A program made the translations under genes and the position numbers. Source: Odobenus rosmarus divergens (lineage: Eukaryota > Chordata > Mammalia > Carnivora > Odobenidae). Taken from it: a stretch of 64,000 bases of DNA. Shown in pieces: positions 24,501 through 34,364 of the stretch (positions within the stretch are counted from its first letter, which is position 1; every line of letters begins with the position of its first letter). The stretch lies in assembly GCF_000321225.1 (NCBI RefSeq), contig NW_004450328.1, forward strand, positions 2,519,896-2,583,895, written 5' to 3'. Below the pieces are notes generated by a model that was not told where the DNA came from, made no database searches, and saw nothing but the letters and a program-made list of their open reading frames with translations.

Positions 24501-26144
24501 TGCCCACCAACACCAGAAAACCCACCAGTGCTAGAGATTCCCCATCATCTGGGCTCCTCATGGCCTTACCTCTTGTCCTTGGCACTTCGGACAACTCTCT
24601 TGGTATCTTCTTCATCCTCACTCAGCAACAATGGCCTGTTTGAAAAAACAGAGACCATTAACTTCCCTTCCTTGCTCCAGTCTTTTCAAGTGATCTCTAT
24701 TTCCCTTCTCAGCGGAGCAGAAAGAATGGAATTACTCAGGTCATCATACTCGATACTTCTTCTCCAAAACCTCATCGTATACAACACAATCAGCTAAGCC
24801 TACTTCATGTATGCCCTTTTGTCAAACACTGTTGCACAAAGATGACCATCTCCATCCTCTCAAAAATAAACACAGGTATTTATTTACTGGGTCAGAAAAC
24901 TAATTACATGAAAACACAAGTAACTAAATACTGAAAAAAGTCAAGAAAAAAGGGTACTTCAGCTAGAATGAATGGAAAAGGCTTTAAGAAGGGGGTACTT
25001 GAATTAGAAAATAGAAAGCAATGTTTCCCAGAGTGGGAGAAGCCAAGGGCAAGGAAAAGGTCCTAATGGCTTTAAACCTCCATTACTAGCACTTTTCTTT
25101 AATAAGGAGAGACCAGACTACAGACAACATTCAGATGGTAACATATCTCCATTCTTTTTACTTTATTCATTTGTGGCAATAATATAAAATCATATTCGGA
25201 TGGGCATATGTGCATATTGGCACAGGGATACAGAAAAGGTGAAAGTGGCATGTATGAAAGAAGTTCAAGAAACATTCCACTGTTTCAAAAAGTGAAAAGA
25301 ATTTTAATTTACAGAGATAGGAGAAGGGTATTATTTATTTGTTTTTAAGATTTTACCTATTTATTTGACAGAGAGAGAGCACAGGCACAAGCAGGGGAGG
25401 GAGAGGGATTAGCGGATTCCTCAATGAGCAGGGAGCCTGATGTGGAGCTGGATCCCAAAACCCTGGGATTGTGACCTGAGCCGACAGCAGACGCTTAACC
25501 AACTGAGCCACCCAGGCGCCCCAGGGGAGGGGTATTTAAGTAAATATCAAAAAGAGGAAAATTAATAGATGATGGTGAGCCAGCCCGGAGTACCAGGTAG
25601 CTGAGCTTCAGAGCCACATCCAGCAGCTCTCAAATACCAACTGAGCATTTTGGATTTTTCTGTGATTAGGATTTTTTGGTGGTAAGAGTAACTAGGACTT
25701 TCGGAGTCCGATGCCGAGCGGAAGAGAGGTGGTACAGTGGCTGTGGACATGCAGGCCAATCAGGAAGCTGATTCAACAGACCTGGCCAGTGGGAAATCTC
25801 TTCTGACTCTTGTACCCAGCGGGTGGACTCCCACATTCATAGCACCTTGAAGCATGAAGGTTGTCCCTTCGACAATGCTTTGGTCCCTTAAACTCTCGAA
25901 ATCCTCAGAACCCGCTCTCGCCGCGTCCTTGCGGACCTCATCGTCGCCCCCACCTCCATTCCCTCCCACATACGCGGCCTTCCCGAGCCTGCTGAACCGC
26001 GCGCTCCGCGAGTGGTCACCACGGCGCAGGCCCCCCCACTCACTGTTTGCCGTAGTTGCCCCCGACGGGTTTGGTGACGAGCTCCTCCCCCGACAGAGAC
26101 GACTCGGACTCGCTGTCCGAACCGGTGGTGAAAAACCGCGACAT
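6656..26144 (-). CDS. EIF3C: EIF3C: eukaryotic translation initiation factor 3 subunit C (20 coding exons)
   Basis: Core scaffold subunit of the cytoplasmic eIF3 complex on the 40S ribosome, which helps recruit eIF1, eIF5 and mRNA. Coding exons in transcript order: 26144-26044, 24635-24570, 24469-24280, 23889-23764, 23565-23511, 23381-23272, 22878-22751, 16447-16288, 15894-15791, 15334-15193, 14978-14853, 14729-14636, 13825-13635, 13432-13208, 9400-9037, 7590-7431, 7335-7270, 7180-7093, 6999-6837, 6738-6656. All introns are GT-AG and phases agree. They sum to 2,742 nt = 913 aa plus stop, the length I recall for human EIF3C. The start [16 protein letters not shown] is Ser/acid-rich (CK2-like sites). 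Exons 5-7 (about residues 161-258) are strongly acidic, and exon 8 holds a Lys-rich run followed by an Asp/Glu run. The PCI domain should fall at about residues 670-850 (exons 15-19). The protein ends in an Arg/Gly/Gln tail, [10 protein letters not shown]. No breaks are seen. Primates carry a second copy (EIF3CL); only one is in this window. Confidence 0.97.
7932..8061 (-). repeat. CAN-SINE, older subtype
   Basis: Reverse copy in the EIF3C intron between exons 15 and 16. Contains 'gatcaagagttgggac' and ends at gtgccc. Confidence 0.8.
8444..8642 (+). repeat. CAN-SINE
   Basis: Forward copy with A tail. TSD gcaaagttag on both sides. Confidence 0.92.
8832..8983 (+). repeat. CAN-SINE, short
   Basis: Forward copy ending about 50 bp from the EIF3C exon 15 donor (exon ends 9037). 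Part of the CT-rich middle is missing. Confidence 0.88.
9440..10190. repeat. Ancient interspersed repeat, L2-like
   Basis: Phrases such as 'tgctgagcac', 'gagaacaaaacagacaaatcccc' and 'atggagcttacgttctaggg' are the familiar text of an old mammalian repeat. Heavily diverged. Confidence 0.45.
10744..10943 (+). repeat. CAN-SINE
   Basis: Forward copy in the L1 fragment, with a long A tail. Confidence 0.92.
11207..11412 (-). repeat. CAN-SINE, older subtype
   Basis: Reverse copy. 17-bp TSD ttcaggaataatttctt (11194) versus ttcaggagtaatttctt (11414), one mismatch. Confidence 0.9.
11876..12080 (+). repeat. CAN-SINE
   Basis: Forward copy. TSD aaaaccatagatcta, perfect, at 11861-11875 and 12077-12091. 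Confidence 0.94.
14381..14517. repeat. hAT-Charlie nonautonomous element (MER20-like)
   Basis: 'gattctcaaagtatagtg', 'agcagcatcacctggga' and 'attgaatctgaaactatggg' match the text of a common Charlie-type MITE. In the EIF3C intron between exons 12 and 13. Confidence 0.55.
16034..16273 (+). repeat. CAN-SINE beside EIF3C exon 8 donor
   Basis: Forward copy with an expanded A/C-rich tail. TSD actaaagccc at 16023-16032 and 16274-16283. The right TSD reaches the exon 8 5' splice site (GT at 16287-16286). Confidence 0.92.
16977..17191 (+). repeat. CAN-SINE with internal assembly gap
   Basis: Intact head, then N. TSD taaaaaacaattgtt at 16961-16975 and 17192-17206 proves a single SINE insertion. Confidence 0.92.
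17056..17185. other. Assembly gap (130 N) inside a CAN-SINE
   Basis: The N run replaces most of the body of a plus-strand SINE in EIF3C intron 7. Both TSD copies survive outside it. Confidence 0.98.
17846..18167 (-). repeat. Older CAN-SINE split by a younger one
   Basis: Segments about 17846-17870 and 18061-18167. Near-perfect 21-bp TSD actctcaacctatgaaattct (17825) versus actctcaccctatgaaattct (18168) brackets the pair. Confidence 0.85.
17871..18060 (-). repeat. CAN-SINE nested in an older CAN-SINE
   Basis: Reverse copy. TSD taaagatttc at 17856 and 18061, inside the older SINE's tail. Confidence 0.92.
18532..18572 (+). repeat. Composite microsatellite (TC)n(CA)n
   Basis: About 12 TC units run directly into about 9 CA units in EIF3C intron 7. 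Confidence 0.95.
18781..18884 (+). repeat. 52-bp tandem duplication
   Basis: Two diverged copies of a unit beginning tatcaacagttaaatatta (18781 and 18833). The second copy abuts the candidate LTR. Confidence 0.7.
18883..19330 (+). mobile_element. Candidate solo LTR (endogenous retrovirus remnant)
   Basis: About 448 bp bounded by TGTTGGA and TCTAACA (near-inverted ends, TG...CA), with a CTATATAAAC TATA-type box two-fifths of the way in. No internal viral genes are present. No clear target duplication, so ends are provisional. Confidence 0.5.
19637..19791 (+). repeat. CAN-SINE, 3' truncated
   Basis: Forward copy. TSD gaaaaaagctacttga versus gaaaaaagccacttga at 19621 and 19792. Confidence 0.9.
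20473..20670 (-). repeat. CAN-SINE
   Basis: Reverse full-length copy in EIF3C intron 7. Confidence 0.92.
20690..21080 (+). repeat. L1 3'-end fragment
   Basis: 'ttctggaaaaggcaaactt' and 'aatcagtggttgcccaggg' are typical L1 3' terminal text. Confidence 0.5.
21081..21672 (+). repeat. LTR-like ancient repeat
   Basis: 'gcttcctggttggtgaacac', 'gcatctcttccatttggctg' and 'cagtcttgtaggactgagcc' recall an old mammalian LTR. Degenerate and noncoding. Family not named. Confidence 0.4.
21678..21872 (+). repeat. CAN-SINE
   Basis: Forward copy. TSD agcgttataaata versus agcattataaata. Confidence 0.92.
25341..25522 (-). repeat. CAN-SINE
   Basis: Reverse copy in EIF3C intron 1. Confidence 0.9.
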
Positions 26145-26560
26145 GGCGACAGCGCTGAGGGGCTGCGGCGGGCGCAGCCGGACCTGCGGGAGAGCCGGAG
26201 TCACAGACAAGAAGGGTCCAGGGCCGCCACCTCCCGACCCCCACCTCTCATCGTCCCCGCAAGCACCCCGATCTGCGTCCCCTCCTCAAAGGACAAGGCC
26301 CAAGAAATACACACCGTCCGAGCTCGCCAGTCACACCGTGTAGCCGGAACGACGGAAACGCGAAAAGAGGGAAGATGGGACCTTACGTCACTTCCGGGAG
26401 ACGCTGACGAACTATGCCGGCGACTACAACTCCCAGTGGTCTTCGCGCCACGCAGGGGCGGGGACAGGCCTGGCGTAACCCTGGGAGGCCGGGCGGAGCC
26501 TGGAGAAAACCGACTCTCCCCGTTTCGTTACTCGCAGATACCGAGCCTCACCCACCACCT
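25880..26560 (-). promoter_or_regulatory. EIF3C: EIF3C CpG-island promoter with ETS, CRE-like and ZNF143-type motifs
   Basis: GC- and CpG-rich DNA covers the first coding exon and its upstream flank. Upstream of the ATG (26144) lie TTACGTCA at 26383-26390 (CRE/ATF-like), overlapping CACTTCCGG at 26389-26397 (ETS/GABP type), and ACTACAACTCCCAG at 26423-26436, matching the ZNF143/THAP11 SBS consensus. There is no TATA box. This set is typical of a housekeeping promoter. A possible 3' splice site, CCCGCAG, at about 26190-26184 suggests a separate noncoding first exon upstream, but its donor was not fixed. Motifs are seen; activity is inferred. Confidence 0.7.
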
Positions 26561-26654
26561 GCGGAATCAGAATTTCAGGGCCAGGAGTTTACTTTTTTTT
26601 AAAGCGCCCACGTAACGCTGATGAGCTGCTAGGTTTTGGAGCTAGGCTTAGGGC

Positions 26655-26872
26655 AAACTTCGAATCAGACTTTGGATTCAAATCTTGGCTCCGCCACTTT
26701 GTGTGAATTTAGGCAAATTTCCTAACCTCTCTGTGCTTCTTTCTCCCCAACTATAAAATGACAATAATAGCACCTACGTCACAGGGTGTATGAGAGTTAA
26801 ATGACTTAGTATATGTGAAGCTTTTAGGGCAGTGCCTTGTACAAAATAAACATATAATAATTAACTAGTATT
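26655..26872 (+). repeat. MIR
   Basis: Long MIR: 'tcaaatcttggctccgccact', 'aggcaaatttcctaacctct', 'cacagggtgtatgagagtta'. Confidence 0.75.
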
Positions 26873-26879
26873 CACTCAT

Positions 26880-27420
26880 TGTTCCACAAATACTGATTTA
26901 CCAAGGTTTTATTATGAACCAGCAGTGTCCTAGGCACTGAATACATCAGTGAATAAGACAGAAATGGTCCCTGGCTTCACAAGGAACTCATATTCTATTG
27001 TAGTGGCATAAATTAACAAGTAAACAGATAATTTCACATAGTAATAAGCACCATAAAGATTTTAAAGTAACTGGTTAGATGGGAAGATTATTTTGGATAG
27101 GAAGGGCAGACCTTTGAAGAGGTGACATTTGAGTTGAGATCCAAATGACAGAAAGAAGGGAGCCATGCGGATGGTTTTCTAGGGAAAAAGCATTCCCAAC
27201 TCTTCTTCTAGGAAAGGGAAACAGCAAGTGTAAAGGCCCTGAGGCAGAAATGAACTCGGCCAGGTTCTGGGAATAAAGAGAATGCCGGTGTGCTATCAGT
27301 GAAAGTGAGCAGGCATTAATAGTATAGAAGTAGACAATATTAGATCATGCAAGTCCTTATAGGCCTGTGGATTTAAATCCAGGTGGGTTGAAGAAATCAT
27401 CAGCAGGGGTTTTAACAGCA
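26880..27420 (+). repeat. Ancient interspersed repeat, L2-like
   Basis: 'aggtgacatttgagttgaga' and 'aagtgtaaaggccctgaggc' are familiar old-repeat text. Same family as the 9.4-10.2 kb copy by its shared opening phrases. Confidence 0.5.
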
Positions 27421-27675
27421 CAGGGACTGTTTTACATTTTTAAAGGTAGTTCCAGTCATTCAGCATTTGCTGCATGTCTGGGCTTGAGTTTAGCATTGGA
27501 GGCACAGTGTTTGCTTGAAAGAAAAGTAGGAATTAGGAGACTGAAGGGAAAGAAGGAGGCAACTTTGAGTAGACAAAACAGTGAAAATCCTGGAGACAGG
27601 AAAGTTCAGGGCACAGTCAGTGGCTGGTACATTGGGGTTAGAATGTGGCAGGGCCTTTCCACATGTCTTGGCCTG

Positions 27676-27745
27676 TCACCTCTTTTCTTTTCCCTTCCCC
27701 TTCTGTCTCCCTTCCTTCCCTCCCTCCTTCCCTCTCTCCCCACAG
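27676..27745 (+). repeat. Polypyrimidine CCTT-rich tract
   Basis: About 70 bp almost entirely C and T, with CCTT-type units. Confidence 0.85.
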
Positions 27746-28034
27746 ATCCACTCGATTCTGACACCAACCTCTTCACCTCCCCGAACAGAAATGGAATGCG
27801 CAGAAATTGCCAAGGGAGCCTGAGGTAAAGGGAAAAAGAGGCTGAGTGAGATAAAAATCAATGTCACTGGAGATGAAGAAACGTAAATTCACGCTAAAGG
27901 AAAGCTACTGATTTTAGGATGGCTTCCCGTTACTCCCAAGACCATGATAAGTTGCAAAAAAAAAATCATATTGAACTCATTTTTTACCAATCCCTTACTA
28001 AGTCATTATGAAAAATTTCAATTTAACAGCGAGG

Positions 28035-28245
28035 TGGCTTTTTTAGTGAACTTTTTATTGAAGTGTAACATAGGTTCAGATGAGTGACAGGTCACAAGTG
28101 TACAGCTTGATGAGTTTCATAAAGCTAGCACACCTGGATAACCAGCACTCACATCAAAAACAGGACATGACCAGATTCCCCCCACCCGCAAGTTCCACTC
28201 TTGTATCCCCCTCCAGTTACTACCCAGTGGGCTTCTTAAATTTTG
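28035..28245 (+). repeat. Old L1 3'-end fragment
   Basis: 'tttttattgaagtgtaacat' and 'gtgtacagcttgatgagttt' resemble old L1 3' ends. Confidence 0.4.
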
Positions 28246-28293
28246 TTTTTTATTACAAAAATTTCAAGCATAGAGACAAGAATAAAGACTATT

Positions 28294-28470
28294 CTTTTCT
28301 TATATAAAGATTTTATTTATTTATTTATTTGACAGAGAGAGAGAGAGAGCACAAGCAGGGAGAGCGGCAGGCAGAGGGAGAAGGAAAAGCAGGCTCCCCG
28401 CCAAACGAGGAGCCCGACACACGGGGCTCGATTCCAGGACCCTTAACTGACAGAGCCATCCAGGTGCCCC
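28294..28470 (-). repeat. CAN-SINE
   Basis: Reverse copy. Perfect 16-bp TSD aagaataaagactatt at 28278 and 28471. Confidence 0.93.
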
Positions 28471-28710
28471 AAGAATAAAGACTATTGTAATGAGCATCCA
28501 TGTACCCACAATCCACCCAGTGTTGTTACACCTTAATATGATACATGTCACATTTGATGCAGCTTTTTTTTTTTTTAAGAAAAATTAAAAACACACTCAG
28601 GACCTCCTAGGTAAATGGAGGTCTTAATGAAGAAGGTTCACGGTACATCCACAAATATTTTCACGGCAAAATATTAGTGTGTGCCAAGCCCTTCCACATG
28701 GACGATCTTT

Positions 28711-28913
28711 CTTTTTTTTTTTTTAAGATTTTATTTATTTATTTGACAGAGAGAGACACAGCGAGAGAGGGAACACAAGCAGGGGGAGTGGGAGAGGGAG
28801 AAGCAGGCTTCTTGCTGAGCAGGGAGCCCGATGCAGGGCTCGATCCCAGGACCCCGGGATCATGACCTGAGCTGAAGGCAAACGCCCAACCGACTGAGCC
28901 ACCCAGGTGCCCC
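28711..28913 (-). repeat. CAN-SINE
   Basis: Reverse full-length copy. TSD gatctttct at 28703 and 28914. Confidence 0.92.
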
Positions 28914-29444
28914 GATCTTTCTCTTAATACATGTACACGATTACAAAATATAATCACATTAATTAAATGTACATTACAAAATGTAAATGTTACAGAAGAA
29001 TATACAGGAAAAAAGAAATCGGTTTCCCACCCCTGACCCCCAGTTCCTCAGCTTCTCTCCCCAGAGGCAAACACAATTATCGGTTTACAGTGTTAATCTT
29101 CCACATGTTTCTCTGTGTATACATAGCTAAAATTCATAAAAGGATACAGATACATGTGTGCATATGTGTGTCTATGGGTTCTATCAATAAGGATATATAG
29201 ATAGCTAGGTATCTGATAGATCCTTATTGATATAACCCTTATAGTATACATATGTACTTACATCTATATCTTTTTATGTATCTACATTTATACAGAGATG
29301 TATCAATAGAGAGACGGAATATATGTATATCCCCACCTTTTGTGTTACACAAATCATAGCATTCTTTTGTCCTCTTCTGTGTCTTCCTTCATTATTCACA
29401 TATCTTGCCGCTCTTTTTATAAGGCATATGGACCTGTCTCATTC

Positions 29445-29647
29445 TTTTTTTTTTTTTTTAAGATTTTATTTATTTATTTGACAGAGAGAGACACAGCGAG
29501 AGCGGGAACACAAGCAGGGGGAGTGGGAGAGGGAGAAGCAGGCTTCCCACTGAGCAGGGAGCCCGATGTGGGACTCGATCCCAGGACCCTGGGATCATGA
29601 CCTGAGCCGAAGGCAGACGCTTAACGACTGAGCCACCCAGGCGCCCC
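29445..29647 (-). repeat. CAN-SINE
   Basis: Reverse full-length copy. TSD tgtctcattctttt at 29435 and 29648. Confidence 0.93.
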
Positions 29648-30654
29648 TGTCTCATTCTTTTTAATGTCAGACTATTGTACCATTATATTACGAACCATAA
29701 AATGCATTTCCTGAGACTCCTCTTGATGAATGCCTCTTTTAAATCTTCACAGCAGCCCTTTGGAGAAGAGGATGTTGACACCTATGAGGTCAAGTGACCT
29801 GCCCAAGATCACACGGCTACACTGTATTCCAACCCAAACATCATTTCATAGCCATCAGAACTGTTGAGAGCTTTGCTGTTTCAAAGCTAGACCCTGACAA
29901 TTTTTTGAGTTAAAACGACTTAATCTTGTGAATAGGATGGATGGGAATGAGGGCAGCAAAGTAAAGAAAACCTGAGAATGTTTTCCTTTATGAGGATAAC
30001 TAGGCTTCATAACTGGAGCCAAGCGTGACATGGGCGTTTTTAATAGGTGCATTTTGTTAATGCCTAGATTTTGATGGGGTCCTTAATGGTCCCAGAGCAG
30101 GAAGCACACACTGGCAGAGCTTTGATCAGTCTGATGCCTACGGTGCATGTGGGCATCACATTTCCTTTGGCCAATTTCTTCTCTCTGAATGCTTGTAATC
30201 ATGCAACCAGCAAGCTGAAAGTTGTTAGTCATTGCTGCCATTTGAACAGCAACTCCAAATGCATAAAGGCATTTGAAAGTCATGACAAACTTGCAGGTAG
30301 GCAGGCCAGGCAGCTACTACTAATTTCATTCTACAGATGAGAAAACCACAATTCTGAACAAGCACGTGGTGGCTGAGCTAGTGACAGAGTGAGGTCCCAA
30401 AACCGGATCCTCTAATTCAAAGGCCACAGGAGACTCTTCTGGATACACTGTTTTATTTTCTAATGTTGACCGAAGCGGGATACATTGTCATTGTAAGAGG
30501 GGAGTGGACTGGGAGGAGGCAGAGGACGGAGCATGGGGGAAGGAGAAGGGTGGAATTAGGACTCCTCCCCGGGACTAAATCCTAGGTACCACGCTCTCTC
30601 TTCTTCACTCAACTCCAGCCATGGAGGCCTCAGTTCTGGTAGATCCAGTGCCCC

Positions 30655-31174
30655 CCCTTTTTTTATTACTATGTTATGTTAATCACCATACATCACATCA
30701 TTAGTTCTTGATGTAGTGTTCCATGATTCATTGTTTGTGCATAACACCCAGTGCTCCACGCAGAACGTGCCCTCTTTAATACCCATCACCAGGCTAACCC
30801 ATCCCCCCACCCCCCATCCCCACTAGAACCCTCAGTTTGTTTTTCAGAGTCCATCGTCTCTCATGGTTCCTCTCCCCCTCCGATTCCTCCCCTTCATTCT
30901 TCCCCTCCTGCTATCTTCTTTTTTTTTAAACATATATTATATTATTTGTTTCAGAGGTACAGATCTGTGATTATTACGCAGCCATCAAAAGGAATGAAAT
31001 CTTGCCATTTGCAACGACGTGGATGGAATTGGAGGGTGTTATGCTGAGCGAAATAAGTCCATCAGAGAAAGACATGTATCATATGACCTCACTGATAGGA
31101 GGAATTCTTAATCTCAGGAAACAAACTGAGGGTTGCTGGAGTGGTGGGGGGAGGGAGGCATGGGGTGCCTGGGT
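30655..31174 (-). mobile_element. Twin-primed (5'-inverted) L1 insertion
   Basis: 30655-about 30975 is the carnivore L1 3' end in reverse, starting with a poly-T tail. About 30976-31174 is the adjoining upstream L1 piece in the opposite orientation ('cagccatcaaaaggaatgaa' onward). Perfect 13-bp TSD gatccagtgcccc at 30642-30654 and 31175-31187. Confidence 0.85.
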
Positions 31175-31871
31175 GATCCAGTGCCCCATTTTTAAAACAA
31201 ATATCTTGAGACACTTTATGAAATTCATAGATAATATAACCTTCCAACACACACAATTTCTTTTTTTTTACTCTGTGTGTGTTTTATTTTCCCAAATAGC
31301 CCCCGAGCTCCTTGAAGACAGGGATAGTATCTTTACACATCTTAATATCTCCCTCAGTGCATTTCATGCAGTTTGGGTTCAATCATGTGTTGCTGTTTTG
31401 ATTGCTACTGAAAGGAAAGGCAACGTACAGACAGCAAAGCATACCAACTGTTTTCACTTGTACCATCATCTGTTAGTTTTGCCTATTCTTGAGATTCGGA
31501 TACATAGAATTATGATGGATTTCCTTTTTTGTGTCTGGCCTCTTTCAGAAGCCTGTGAGATTCACCCATGTTGTTACACGAACTGGTAGTTCCTCCTCTT
31601 ATGATTGCTGAATACTCTTTAATCATGTAACTATGCCATAATGTATTAACTCTCCTGTTAATTTGGGTGGTACCTAGCCCGGGGCTATTGTGAGTAAAGC
31701 TTTTATCAACATTTTTATACCAGTCTTTTTGTGGACATAAATAGTTATCTTCTTGGGTGAGATAGCTAGACCATAGAGTAAGTGTATATTCAGCTTCAGT
31801 AAATACTGCTATATTCTAACCTTATTTATAAAGGAGAAAAAAGAAAATATCCTTTATTTAAAACATGTACT

Positions 31872-32071
31872 GGGTGCCTGGGTGGCTCAGTCATTTAAGT
31901 GTCTGCCTTCAGCTCAGGTCATGATCCCAGGGTCCTGGGTTCGAGCTCCCTGCTCAGTGGGGAGTCTGCTTTTCCCTCTCCCTCTGTCCCTCCCCCCATG
32001 TTCGTGCTCTCTCTCGCTTGCTCTCTCTCGTGCTCTCTCTCTCAAATAAATAAGTAAAATCTTTAAAAAAC
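31872..32071 (+). repeat. CAN-SINE
   Basis: Forward copy. TSD aaacatgtact at 31861 and 32072. Confidence 0.93.
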
Positions 32072-32085
32072 AAACATGTACTTAT

Positions 32086-32305
32086 GGGGCGCCTGGGTGG
32101 CTCAGATGGTTGGGTGTCTGCCTTCGGCTCAGGTCATGATCCCAGGGTCCTGGAATCGAGCCCCACGTCGGGCTCCCTGCTCAGCGGGAATCCTGCTTCT
32201 CCCTCTCCCATTCCCCCCTGCTTGTGTTCCCTCTCTTGCTGTGTCTCTCTCTGTCAAATAAATAAATAAAATCTTTAAAAAAATAATAAATAATAAATAA
32301 AAAAC
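32086..32305 (+). repeat. CAN-SINE, second insertion at the same target
   Basis: Forward copy starting right after the previous SINE's right TSD. Its own right copy of aaacatgtactta is at 32306. Confidence 0.93.
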
Positions 32306-32707
32306 AAACATGTACTTAAATATGTAAATGCTAAGGTGTGATTTCCCTAGGAAATATAAAGAAATAGAGATTTGCAGCTACTTGCAATGACGTAGTTTGG
32401 GTTTATAAGAAGACAATTGTAATATGAACAAATGTTGAACTTTTTTCTTTATATTTGGTATTTTGAAAGAGGTATGTGTATATATACTCAGCCTTTTTAC
32501 ATGATTTAGAATCACAGTGAACAAGGCAGCTACAATGGCAGCCAAAAACAATAGGTTTTACTGTGAGTGTTGCCTTCAGTGAAGGGATTTTCCAAATACA
32601 GTAAACAGCTCTTGGTTAAGATCAAAACAAAACAAAACACAATCTTCTTTCAATGTACATAATAGTTGAATTCCTGGAAATTTCAGTGTATGTTAAAAGC
32701 AAGCAAG

Positions 32708-32896
32708 AGGGACACCTGGGTGGCTCAGTTGGTTAAGCGACTGCCTTCGGCTCAGGTCATGATCTCAGGGTCCTGGGATCGAGTTCCGCATCAGGCTCCT
32801 TGCTCAGCAGGAAGCCTGCTTCTCCCTTTGCCTGCCGCTCCCCCTGCTTGTGCTTTCTCTCTCTCTCTGACAAATAAATAAAAACTTAAAAAAAAA
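32708..32896 (+). repeat. CAN-SINE
   Basis: Forward copy. Perfect 14-bp TSD taaaagcaagcaag at 32694 and 32897. Confidence 0.93.
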
Positions 32897-33628
32897 TAAA
32901 AGCAAGCAAGATATATCTTGAATTCATATGTAAAATGAAGTTAGATTCCTGGCACATATTGTTAGATGTCTGGTGGGGACACTGAGAAGCCACTCAGGCA
33001 TAGAAAATTGGCCCTCACCCTGTAAGGGCAATGCCTTCATTCATAGTGAAATTCAAAACCCCCACAAACTTCCAAAATGACCATAGGGGGCAGTGCCACC
33101 CTATTGAGAACCACCATCCAAGACCTGTTCTGTCCAATATGGTCAACAATAGTCATCTGTAGCTTGTCATATATTAAATGAAATTAAAAGTCCAGTTTCT
33201 CAGCATACTAGCCACATCTCAAATGCTTAAAAACCACACGTAGCAAAAACTACCCGCAGAGAAAAGCCCAGGTCCAGATGGTTCCACTGGTTAATAATTC
33301 TGCAACTACTTAAAGAATTAACACCAGTTCTTCACAAACTCTTTCAAAAAATAGAAGAGGGACTACTTCCCAACTCATTCTATGAGGTCAGCATTACCCT
33401 AATACCAAAACCAGACAAAAAGTGACCCGAGAAAACTTCAGACCAGTATCTCTTATGAATAGAGACACAAAGATCCTCAACAAAATACTAGAAAATTTAA
33501 TACACAAACCATGACCAAGTGAGATTTATTAGGAATGCAAAGTTGGGCTAGCATATGAAAATGAATTAATGTAAGGCACCATGTCAATAAAATAAAAGAC
33601 AAAAACCACACGATCATCTCAATAGATG

Positions 33629-33846
33629 CAAAAAAAAAAAAAAAGGATTTGACAACATGCAAAACATCTTCATGATAAAAACACATTACAAACTAGGAAC
33701 AGAAGGGAACTTCCTCAATATGATATATAGGACATTTAAAAAAAAAAAAAAAAGGATTTGACAACATGCAAAACATCTTCATGATAAAAACACATTACAA
33801 ACTAGGAACAGAAGGGAACTTCCTCAATATGATATATAGGACATCT
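33629..33846 (+). repeat. 109-bp tandem duplication within the L1
   Basis: Two nearly identical copies beginning with an A run then ggatttgacaacatgc (ggattt at 33645 and 33754), ending ggacattt / ggacatct. Confidence 0.95.
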
Positions 33847-34201
33847 ACAAAAAATCCACAGCTAACATCATACTTAATGATGAAAGATTGAAAGCCTTTC
33901 CCCTAAAATCAGGAACAAGACAAGGAAGTCTACTCTCACAACTTCTATTCAGTGTTGTACTAGAGGTTCTAGCTAAGGCAATTCAGCAAAAAAGTCAAAT
34001 AAAAGACATCTAGATTAGATAGGTTTGCAGAGGACAGAACTTGTATGTAGAAAATCCTATGGAATTTACCAAAAACCTATTGGAAATAATAATGAGTTTG
34101 GCAAGGTTGGAGGGTAAAAGGTCAATAGACAAAAAGCAATTGGTATTTTTATACATTTATAAAGGCCAATCCAAAAAGGAAATTAAGAAAACAATTCCAC
34201 T

Positions 34202-34364
34202 GGGGTGCCTGGGCTGCTCAGTCAGTTAAGTGTCCGACTCTTGATTTTGGCTCAGATCATGATCTCAGATCAAGACCCCACATCGGGCTCCATGTTGGAC
34301 ATGGAGTCAGCTTCAGGTTCTCCTTCTCCTTCTCCCTCTGCCCCTACCCCCCTCTAAAAAACAA
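34202..34364 (+). repeat. CAN-SINE, older subtype
   Basis: Forward copy inside the L1. TSD aacaattccac versus aacaatttcac. Confidence 0.85.

Noticed and set aside
25854..26615. 253-codon plus-strand frame over the EIF3C promoter
   Set aside because: CpG-island frame opposite EIF3C exon 1. Arg/Pro-rich and without support for a divergent gene.
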